Assembly (NCBI RefSeq): GCF_001039355.2
Contig: NW_019775732.1
Location: 195,376-234,432, forward strand
Direction: 5' to 3'
Length of the DNA stretch: 39,057 bases
DNA from: Lingula anatina
Lineage: Eukaryota > Brachiopoda > Lingulata > Lingulida > Lingulidae
The notes under the pieces were generated by a model that saw nothing but the letters and a program-made list of their open reading frames with translations, was not told the origin of the DNA and did no database searches. The translations under genes and the position numbers were made by a program. Positions 33,201 through 39,057 of the stretch are shown here, one piece after another (position 1 is the stretch's first letter; each line of letters opens with the position of its first letter).

Positions 33201-36200
33201 CAGGAGTTGGCGGCATCGCTTTTGAAGTGGGGTCGGCCATATTTAGTTGGCAGATCAGTTAGTCCTTGGATCATCTGTTCTGAATGCGCTCTAACATTAA
33301 CTAAGATTAACATGCCTCCTCTTAATTGTTTTCTAAGTTTCCTCATATAATCACTAGTTTTTCTGTCGTTGGAGGCATGTTTATCTTTAAATTTAATTGG
33401 ATTCAGTGAGTCTCTGTGTAATTGGAACGCTGTACATAGAACAATTGCTTTATATGGAACTCAAAAAACATTATACTTGACAGGCCTGCGCATGCATGTC
33501 ACCAGTAATCCTCAATGTCATATCCATGCCGTAAATTGTCCAAGATGTAATACCTCATGAAAACCCAAGTTAATCTACAACTTATTTTATATCGAGAGTC
33601 ATGTAGGTCGAAGCACTTGAAACACACATGCACATACACAACCAGACACAATGAGCTCAAAAGAGCACTTTACACAATAAAGATAACTTAAACACACATT
33701 GTTATTATTTGGTTACAACCCCATGTCCATGATAGCCTTAATTTTTTGGCTCAAAATTTTAAAATAACAACACCTATATGGCATCTGCTACATTAACATA
33801 ACAGAAACTACTATAAACAAAGCAAAGGCGTCATTCTTACTCTCAATTAATGAACACAAATACTCAACTTTCCCACATTTTTTAACAGCAATAAAATATT
33901 GTTTTCCCCAAAACAGGAAGATACATATAGTCTTCGTTTTCAAACAGACCCCCCTCCCCTCCATGAGAACGACTGCTGGATATATACACAGCATTATTTG
34001 TCCCTGAGCTTTTATGATAAAACCCCTATTGTACCATTTCATTTCATGAATGTTTTCAAAGATTGTTTTAATGTGCCTGGAAATTGATTTGAGGTAGTAT
34101 TCACAATGCAGCAATACTGGTGTTAGGTCATTTCTATTTTAGGTTATGTGTGTAAACATGTCCACAGAGTAATATAATATCAACCATCTTAGTGAATCAT
34201 GTGATGTTCCTTAAATATTTCATAAATTCTTTTTCTTTTTAATCCAGAGTAACTATTTGCATACATCTCCACTAAAGTTTGTACTAATAACAATGCATAC
34301 ATGGGTGTGACATCACAAAATATTGAATGTATGACATCATGCTGATTAGAACACCTGTTGGTGTAAAATTAATGGAGTCCACAGTATTCCAAGGAGATCT
34401 TGTTAAATGAAGTTATAAGTAGAACTGTTGGTGAACATGACATGCAATTACTGGCAATGAATCAAAGTATAACCTCATTAATTGTTAAAATATTATCCTT
34501 TTGCATCTGGGGCCTTGGCACTAATTAACCCCAAAACAGCAAACAGAACTTTTTGTCTCCTATCTCTTACTCTTATACTTATCTTATGATTGATAACCCC
34601 CCTTTTTAAAGCACAATTGTCAAGGGCAACACAATATACTGAAAATAATATCTGCATTATTTTTTATTTATCTGAACAGCAATAATTTGGATTTAGTCCA
34701 ATAATGATCAGATTTGCCCGTGGCCAACCATGATATTAGCCAAGATCAGAGTTCATCTGTCCCACCATTCAATGTGCGCAGACATTATCTGCATCAGTTT
34801 CAGATAACATTGTTACAGGTATGGACTGCCTTCTCCCAGTATGCTCCCCTACACCCAACTATTTCCCAGAAAACACAAATGATTGTTTTACATCTTCCAA
34901 GTTTCCATTCTAATTAATACTTTACCTTGATCTGGCCCTTTCAGAGCCATTAGGAAGTCAACATTCCAGTAGTTACACATTTAGGTGAGGTCCTCCCAAT
35001 AAGGGGGTCAAACTCCACCACACCACCAGGTATAGAACAATTACAACTGGAGTCAATGATTCACAAAAGCTGAAGTGGTCTGGGCCAGTGTTGTCTATAT
35101 ACAGAGGCGGTCACATGGGGTCCCCAGAATAAACTTCCTCAAGGCTGTAGTACAAATTACTGAGGCAGTTGCTCATCACAAATAGCTCTAACTGCTCTCT
35201 CTCTCTTTCCCTCCAGTGACACCAACAACTAAATAAGGTGCCACTAATTATTGATTGTCCAATGCCTTATTTTTGCCTAACACTTCTCCAGGTGAATAAT
35301 TGATATTCCAATGTCATCATAGATTGCAGGCTTTCCATAACCAGGTAACATGGCGTGTGTGGGAATTACAGGAAAGTTACATGCACAAGACTGATAAGAA
35401 TTTCTGCAACATTTATAGCTGCATATTGATCCGCAAGTCGCTGAACAAATGTTTGCATCTGGTTGCCTTATTTATACTCTTTTATTTTCTGCAGGTGCAT
35501 CTTTTCACCTACCCCTGCCTGTTTCCTTTCCCATTTTTATCAATAGCTTTATTTACTAGCATCACCTGTTCTAAATTAAGTGACCTCAATTTAATGAAAG
35601 AGTATAATGAGTGCTTCAAATGTCAGAATACCAAGATGCCATACCTTAATCTGATTAATCCAGTTAATTGTAATTCATAGCATTTACATTAAATTCCAAG
35701 CAGTACAAAGTACAAGATCTTGTAAAGAAGACAATTTTTGTAATGTCATAATGTTTCAAATAATAATGATAATAAAAAACAATGAAATTGTAACATCTGT
35801 TAATTACACTAAATGAAACCTTACATATACAAAGTGAAAAAGACACTTTTTAAGGAAATCAATTCAAGTGTTTGGACAATTTTGCAAAACAATGGCCAAA
35901 TAAGTTGTGAAAACTTTGACATGAGTGCATACTAGTTTATTGCTTTTCCAACTTTACGTACATTTCATTTCCAGCTGATTATATCTTGATTCATTACACT
36001 AGCGGTCTTTAGAAATAAATGCAAACAAAAAATTCCTTTTGACACTAATCAATTCACTATGTAACTGCAATGGCGTTATCTAGGATGTATAATTTTACTT
36101 CAGCACTGCCTGCAACTTATAATATTACAGGAAAACAGTGAATAAATAAACTGAAGACATACATGAATAAACACCTTCAATAATTGCCATCTTAATATTT

Positions 36201-38445
36201 TACCATTTTATTGCGCCACTCGGTAGTGAAGGTGTTCCTCCTCAAGCAACACAGGGTGACTCCCGCTCTCGCCACCAACACCAACAATAATTGAACCGAG
36301 CAAATAATTTCTTCCTCTCCTTTCATATAGCAACTATAAAAGGTCTAATGGAGTCTGTTTGAAAATGGAAAATATATTTTCAATTTACAGCAAAACCAGT
36401 ATCTTATCCTCCATACAAGGTACGGATCATTTTCTTACTTAAATTTCCATGCAAGGAACCTGACCAGACTACAGGCAAAGAGGAATGAGGGTCCTCCAGT
36501 GATGACCTCACCTGTTGCAGAGGGTTTCCTTACTGTCTTCCTGGCACCAGGATGTGTCTTAGCACAAGGACATTTGGAAAAAGGCAACATGAAACACAGA
36601 TATTCCATGTTGATGTTTCTGGTGACACAGCAACCATTTAAGGAGCCATTCCAATATACACAACAACCTTATGGCTCAGTAGCCAGCATCACAATAGCCT
36701 CCTTTGTAAAGCTCTTGAATAATGTCCAATTCACAATAATAAATATTTAGATGGACGATGGCTTTAGCTAACCACATAGTATCATCAGTGTGTGTGTATA
36801 TATATATATATATATAAATGCACACACACACAAAAAATTTGTAAACTGGCAAATCGGTAAACTGTTAAAAAGCTGCTCACTTCCTGCAAAGGTACTGCAA
36901 CATATGGTAGATTTATCTATAAAACCAGTTTTACTGTACCCCAGTTCTGTGTGCACAAACCATGTACAACAAAATGCATTCACAGTTCACAATGTAGTAA
37001 TTTTTATGTAAAACTCTCTTTTCACAAATAAGCAAAAATGCACTTGACCTATGTAATATGGATCATTACAGAACTTTGTGTGATGACCTAGCAAGCTGAA
37101 TAGATGGCATATCTTCTCCTTATTGTAAGGTGAAATTTCTCTATGTGACCTGTTCTAAATACAGAAAATACCTAAACAGTTCTTCTAATTAAACAAATTC
37201 CCCACAAATATATATAAGCCATTCACAGGCCTTACATTTATTTTATGCAATAATAGTTCCCTTCCCTGGCAAGCTGTTCTGAGTAAAATATAAAATCAAA
37301 TTTATTTAAAATGCATTCTTTGTAACTACTGCACTGCCAAGATTAAGGAAAATTTTTATGAAAAATACCAATTTATATTTGAGGGACAGATTTAATTTTT
37401 TGCCCTTTTTAAATGCCAAAAAGTTAAGAAGACAATCAGCACATTATAACTAATTTTAGTCTCCTTAAACATTTTCCATTAGCAATTATCTCAACCTTTC
37501 CATAAATATTTTTTGATAATCAGCAAATTCTTTTTTTTTTTTTGCATACAACAAATTTTTTCAAAACTTTTTCTCCTATATACCAAGCTTTTTAAAACCC
37601 CTTATATTTCATTTCATGATCACATGTATTAGACTAATTTAACTACAGAGTATTGACCTCTTTTCAAACTGTCTGTTTGACAGGATTACAAGCTTATCAA
37701 TGAAAGCAATAATGCTAGAAAACACAGCAACTATTTACCCTTGCCTACTTCAACTGTGTGTCCACCCTTGTGACAGGTTACAATATGGGTGTGAGAGTTA
37801 AACTGGACATGATCTGTCTAAAAATTCTTTTGTGCTGGAGGACTGTGTACATATAATTTGAAATAAAGATAAGATAACAGTAGCCATATTCAGACTGCTA
37901 TCAGGGCTGGGCACTGACAATTGTTGTATCTCCAAACTACAAGCACTATTTTCCCACCAGAATGATGAGAGGATATGTCTAAGTTTACAAAATCCTTTCA
38001 TGTTAAAATAAGTTCATTCAAAAGCAAATACCACAAGAATGCCTTCACTGGAGTTCTAGCTATAATGTATCAGTCTGTACTGATGAACAAAATTATACTA
38101 ATTAATTTCACATCTGGCTCACCTAAAACATTCCGCACCAAGTGACAACAAACTCCTGTTACTAGAAGCTTCTGCTGTGTGTAATTTCTGCCTAAGCTAA
38201 CACAATCACAATTTTACAGGACAATCATACTTTCAGTCTGGAAACAAGTCAAAAACTATTACCCGCTTTTCATCATAATTTTCAGTCACTGGCAAAACCT
38301 ACCAAAATGATAGCTAAAACAATGAGTAAAAAGATAACAAAATTGTCCTTAACTAAAAGCTTTGGTAGTGATATAGCATATCATGAGCTGTCTCACCTGC
38401 TTTCTTAGGTACTGCCACCTGTGAAGCTCCAAATGTATGCAGGCC
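20605..38445 (-). CDS. KNLLAKF-repeat cytoskeletal protein, EPLIN/Xin-like (tentative)
   Basis: Minus-strand exons at 38397-38445, 37739-37813 (probable), 31532-31585, 25581-25728, 24193-24328, 21670-22611 and 20586-21213 join in phase to about 670 residues of acidic, Ser/Pro/Lys-rich, mostly disordered protein. Five copies of a motif [DE]x[LF]Pxxxx[TA]KN[LV]LxxF are spread through the last two exons, and two shorter KSKFDxPGxK motifs precede them. I associate this composition with invertebrate actin-binding proteins of the EPLIN (LIMA1)/Xin group. No LIM domain or canonical Xin repeat is visible, so the family call is tentative. The true 5' end may lie beyond the window. Several alternative first exons lie in the introns. 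Confidence 0.75.
21670..22611 (-). CDS. Large coding exon with motif repeats 1-3
   Basis: 942 bases, 314 residues, acceptor CTTATTTCAG and donor AAG|GTGAGT, phase 0 at both ends. It starts IHFEGMKDIMSKWQTGDV, then KSAGSFKSKFDAPGNK at about residues 39-54, repeat 1 (ELPPPSHTKNLLAKFKEIQ) near 92-110, repeat 2 (ALPPAGFAKNLLGKFRSLEE) near 164-183 and repeat 3 (EFPEYGYTKNVLARFKSMQ) near 280-298. A segment GIFENKPVKTVEDYEQQIES lies between repeats 2 and 3. The open frame past the donor into 21466 is intron. Confidence 0.88.
22612..24094 (-). other. Intron of minus-strand gene
   Basis: No exon seen. A 27-bp direct tandem duplication (GGGAGAACCAAAATTAGTCT..., 23280-23333) produces twin short open frames there. 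A G-run lies near 23800. Confidence 0.5.
24095..24166 (-). CDS. Candidate alternative first exon (MVRCTIEYDMKQ...)
   Basis: 24 codons from ATG to the donor GAG|GTATGA, beginning MVRCTIEYDMKQTWG and ending DGHRLE. It leaves in phase 0, exactly what the exon at 22611 requires, giving ...HRLE-IHFEGMKDI. A CTAG just upstream could also make it an internal exon, but only 26 bases separate it from the exon at 24193, too short for an intron. An internal start is therefore more likely. Confidence 0.4.
24193..24328 (-). CDS. Coding exon, Ser-rich then Glu-rich
   Basis: 136 bases, acceptor TTCTTTTTGCAG, donor AAG|GTAAAA, entered in phase 2 and left in phase 0, matching its neighbours. It encodes SSVSSASSPSEQGTPSSGEE followed by a Glu/Lys-rich stretch ending KDTEESK, probably disordered and phosphorylatable. 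Confidence 0.82.
24578..24651 (-). CDS. Candidate alternative first exon (MSTTMQSTLCDDE...)
   Basis: 24 codons plus two bases: MSTTMQSTLCDDELGKD, an Asn run, GCYN, then donor CAG|GTAAAG. It leaves in phase 2, exactly what the exon at 24328 requires, giving ...CYN-S-SVSS. An in-frame TAG lies 18 bases before the ATG, so it can only be a first exon in this frame. Confidence 0.5.
25219..25590. repeat. 50-bp tandem array carrying splice-donor copies
   Basis: GGCTTAAGTA recurs at 25411, 25461, 25511 and 25561, an exact 50-bp period, with increasingly degenerate units back to about 25219. On the minus strand each good unit reads CACAAAG|GTGAGTACC, so the real donor of the exon at 25581 (ACCAAG|GTGAGTACC) is the first of four consecutive donor-like sites. 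Three lie inside the intron. Confidence 0.85.
25581..25728 (-). CDS. Coding exon with KSKFDGPG motif
   Basis: 148 bases, acceptor TTCCTTACAG, donor AAG|GTGAGT, entered in phase 1 and left in phase 2. It encodes EDHQDDGLESCPSLGNLKSK followed by FDGPGAK, a Pro run and a Lys/Ser tail. The LKSKFDGPGAK block repeats FKSKFDAPGNK of the 22.6-kb exon. Its donor edge merges into the 50-bp tandem array. Confidence 0.85.
26091..26120 (-). CDS. Weak candidate first exon (MSSTKGQTQQ)
   Basis: ATG followed by ten codons MSSTKGQTQQ and a strong donor CAG|GTGAGG. It leaves in phase 0, so it would have to join the exon at 22611 and skip two constitutive exons, which lowers confidence. The start resembles that of the 26.7-kb first exon (MSS.K). 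Confidence 0.22.
26635..26758 (-). CDS. Alternative first exon (MSSVKDALSRLGKK...)
   Basis: 41 codons plus one base, starting MSSVKDALSRLGKKTKQELT and ending PQEIT, donor ACAG|GTAGTA. It leaves in phase 1, as the exon at 25728 requires. No acceptor lies just upstream of the ATG, only a TAA microsatellite, so this is a first exon with its own promoter. The Lys-rich helical N-terminus differs from the longer form. Alternative promoters are known for vertebrate LIMA1, which is consistent but not proof. Confidence 0.68.
26774..28208. repeat. Direct duplication, copy 1 (probable assembly artefact)
   Basis: 1.43 kb nearly identical to 28415-29852, with a few single-base differences and small A-run length changes. 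It ends exactly at the N gap at 28209. The sequence is upstream of the 26.7-kb first exon on the minus strand and may hold its 5' UTR and promoter. The 66- and 72-codon minus frames in it match no family I know. Confidence 0.93.
28209..28414. other. Assembly gap (206 N)
   Basis: N run lying exactly between the two copies of the 1.43-kb duplication. Confidence 0.99.
28415..29852. repeat. Direct duplication, copy 2
   Basis: Begins at the first base after the gap with the (TAA)n found at 26774 and continues collinearly to the point where copy 1 stops (AAATTCATA). Differences of roughly 1% are consistent with two haplotypes. Copy 2 continues seamlessly into unique sequence at 29853. Confidence 0.93.
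29853..31531 (-). other. Intron of minus-strand gene, no exon seen
   Basis: AT-rich. Some short ATG-initiated frames (near 30420-30462 and 30843-30880 on the minus strand) lack a good donor in the required phase. Confidence 0.5.
31532..31585 (-). CDS. Coding exon (DRTSLSSQPDDTPRELVR)
   Basis: 54 bases, phase 1 in and out. The acceptor is TTTTTCTTTTCAG and the donor AGAT|GTGAGT. With a G from the upstream exon it reads DRTSLSSQPDDTPRELVR. Being symmetric, it can be skipped without a frame change. Confidence 0.75.
31581..32197. repeat. 617-bp direct duplication, copy 1 (probable assembly artefact)
   Basis: Appears identical to 32199-32815. It ends in seven T at the single N at 32198. It includes the first bases and the acceptor of the exon at 31585. 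Confidence 0.93.
32199..32815. repeat. 617-bp direct duplication, copy 2
   Basis: Starts directly after the N with CCGATCTGAAAAG, the exon-acceptor junction of 31585, and ends in the same seven T before continuing into unique sequence. Only five exon bases are repeated, so it carries an acceptor without an exon. Confidence 0.93.
33134..33291. mobile_element. 158-bp hairpin MITE with TAA target duplication
   Basis: The left arm GAGCTTATTCACAACAGAT... and the inverse right arm pair over about 65 bases, including CTAACTGATCTGCC and ACTAAATATGG. TAA flanks both sides (33131-33133 and 33292-33294). Small size, long imperfect arms and a 3-bp TAA duplication fit a PIF/Harbinger-type MITE. Confidence 0.7.
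33295..34925 (-). other. Intron of minus-strand gene, no exon seen
   Basis: The 108-codon minus frame at 33788-34114 has no recognisable features or suitable splice sites and is probably chance. Confidence 0.5.
34926..34980 (-). CDS. Candidate alternative first exon (MCNYWNVDFLMALKGPDQ)
   Basis: 18 codons plus one base, donor CAAG|GTAAAG, leaving in phase 1 as the exon at 31585 requires. An in-frame TAA lies directly before the first ATG. A second in-frame ATG (MALKGPDQ) has a better context. The evidence is phase agreement and composition only. Confidence 0.42.
34981..36209 (-). other. Intron of minus-strand gene, no exon seen
   Basis: No supported exon. A 22-codon minus frame starting MLPGYGKPAIYDDIG near 35352 looks protein-like but lacks a donor in the right phase. 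Confidence 0.45.
36210..36300 (-). promoter_or_regulatory. CpG-containing island, possible start region
   Basis: About 90 bases with several CpG and much higher G+C than the surroundings (minus strand GGCGAGAGCGGGAGTCACC and GTGGCGCAAT). It is followed on the minus strand by AAG ATG GCA ATT ATT GAA G and a weak GTGTTT donor in phase 1. It could be a non-coding or nearly non-coding first exon. No transcription start motif is certain. Confidence 0.28.
36512..36608 (-). CDS. Candidate alternative first exon (MEYLCFMLPFSK...)
   Basis: 32 codons plus one base, starting MEYLCFMLPFSKCPCAK and ending RKTVRKPSAT, with a strong donor CAACAG|GTGAGG in phase 1, as the exon at 31585 needs. Read from an internal TGCTAAG acceptor it could instead be an internal exon in phase 0 to 1, interchangeable with the exon at 38397. 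Confidence 0.4.
36787..36832. repeat. Compound (GT)n(TA)n...(CA)n microsatellite
   Basis: GT, then TA, then AATG, then CA repeats. The GT and CA blocks are inverse complements and could form a hairpin. Confidence 0.93.
36833..37738 (-). other. Intron of minus-strand gene, no exon seen
   Basis: AT-rich with a short poly-T near 37531; no exon supported. Confidence 0.5.
37739..37813 (-). CDS. Probable cassette exon (DHVQFNSHTHIVTCHKGGHT...)
   Basis: 75 bases, phase 1 in and out, acceptor TTTTTAGACAG, donor AAGG|GTAAAT. With the G from the upstream exon it reads DHVQFNSHTHIVTCHKGGHT and then VEVGK, fully open, and joins in frame to DRTSLSSQ. The symmetric phase and sensible composition support it; the splice sites are only moderate. 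Confidence 0.5.
38397..38445 (-). CDS. Most upstream coding exon seen (GLHTFGASQVAVPKKA)
   Basis: 49 bases, acceptor TGATCATTTCAG, donor GCAG|GTGAGA. It is entered in phase 0 and left in phase 1, encoding GLHTFGASQVAVPKKA. An upstream exon, probably beyond 39057, must supply the start. Confidence 0.68.
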
Positions 38446-39057
38446 CTGAAATGATCAAGTTACAGGGTTAGCAAATTATCTATTATATATCAAAAAATTT
38501 AATGAAACAGGCTAAACATCATTCTAACCTCTTTTAATATACAGTGAGAAATCTACTTATCAAATTAACTGGAAACATAAAAATACAAGAAACTGACTAC
38601 AAAAGACATCTCTCCAAAATGCCATCCTTGTAAGTTTAATACTAATGTGATCAACAATGTAAATTAAATATTTAGAATAAACTCAGATATAATAATGAAT
38701 ACAGATGAAATTTGTGCATGAGTAGCTCATACCATTAACCTTCTGAGATTCTTTGAACCCAACCAACCTCCATAATGCATTACATATGAAATAAACAACT
38801 TAATCCCTGCTTCATAAAAGGTTTATAAAGAACATATTCTGTTCACAATAGAATATATCTCTTGGTCGGCTCCATACTGTCCTAAGTAAAATCTCGGGGT
38901 GCTGATAAGGTTTAGGAGTATTTCCTTGTAGTTAGTACTGTACATGCACAGAGTTACTTTTTATTGACAGTAGACAACCAGAATTTGTGGTTAGAGCTGA
39001 AGTATGTTCCATTTAAAGCTGTATAAGGAAGTGTTAACTGCACATGCAAACATTCAT
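38446..39057 (-). other. Upstream intron, no exon seen
   Basis: No open exon with suitable splice sites was recognised up to the window end. Confidence 0.5.

Noticed and set aside
33788-34114. 108-codon minus-strand open frame
   Set aside because: No recognisable domain and a hydrophobic, Cys-scattered composition typical of chance AT-rich frames.
35283-35352. Minus-strand frame starting MLPGYGKPAIYDDIG
   Set aside because: Protein-like composition, but no usable donor in phase 1 before the stop.

Overview
The window is AT-rich eukaryotic DNA with GT-AG introns, many microsatellites, several DNA transposons and two runs of N. Gene families and repeat content suggest a heterozygous marine invertebrate, most likely a lophotrochozoan such as a mollusc, annelid or brachiopod. 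That placement is inference; no species marker is visible. Nothing prokaryotic is present, and most long open frames in the window are chance.

Layout. (1) 1-4668 holds no recognisable exon, only simple repeats, one transposon end and a 52-base poly-G run. It is either upstream DNA or the first intron of the next gene. (2) 4669-13740, plus strand: a tetraspanin gene lacking only its first coding exon, with two alternative last exons (11950-12015 and 13681-13740) that give different cytoplasmic tails. Its 4.9-kb fifth intron holds a 2.44-kb DNA transposon with a broken transposase (6983-9423) and, antisense, the 5' half of a TMA16-like gene (9577-10079) with its own promoter-like region. (3) 14382-16248: a foldback DNA element with long inverted arms and a core of repeats carrying an AAGATGGC motif. 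(4) 17784-18023: assembly gap. (5) About 18280-38445, minus strand and tail-to-tail with the tetraspanin: a multi-exon gene for a low-complexity, probably actin-associated protein with five copies of a KNLLAKF motif, tentatively EPLIN/Xin-like. Constitutive exons splice in phase from 38445 down to 20586. At least five candidate alternative first exons, each with an ATG and a donor in the phase its acceptor exon requires, are scattered through the introns. An alternative 3' end is also possible.

Two segments inside this minus-strand gene are near-perfect direct duplications that end exactly at N characters (26774-28208 with 28415-29852, and 31581-32197 with 32199-32815). They look like unmerged contig or haplotype ends, not biology. 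A 50-bp tandem array (25219-25590) repeats a splice donor next to a real exon. A 158-bp MITE with a TAA target duplication lies at 33134-33291.

The tetraspanin is a membrane organiser and the minus-strand protein is probably cytoskeletal; nothing in the sequence shows that they work together. The main points for follow-up are the tetraspanin tail switch, the multi-promoter architecture and motif repeats of the minus-strand gene, and the transposon with its dispersed 15-mer. No wholly new defence, CRISPR or similar system is visible.
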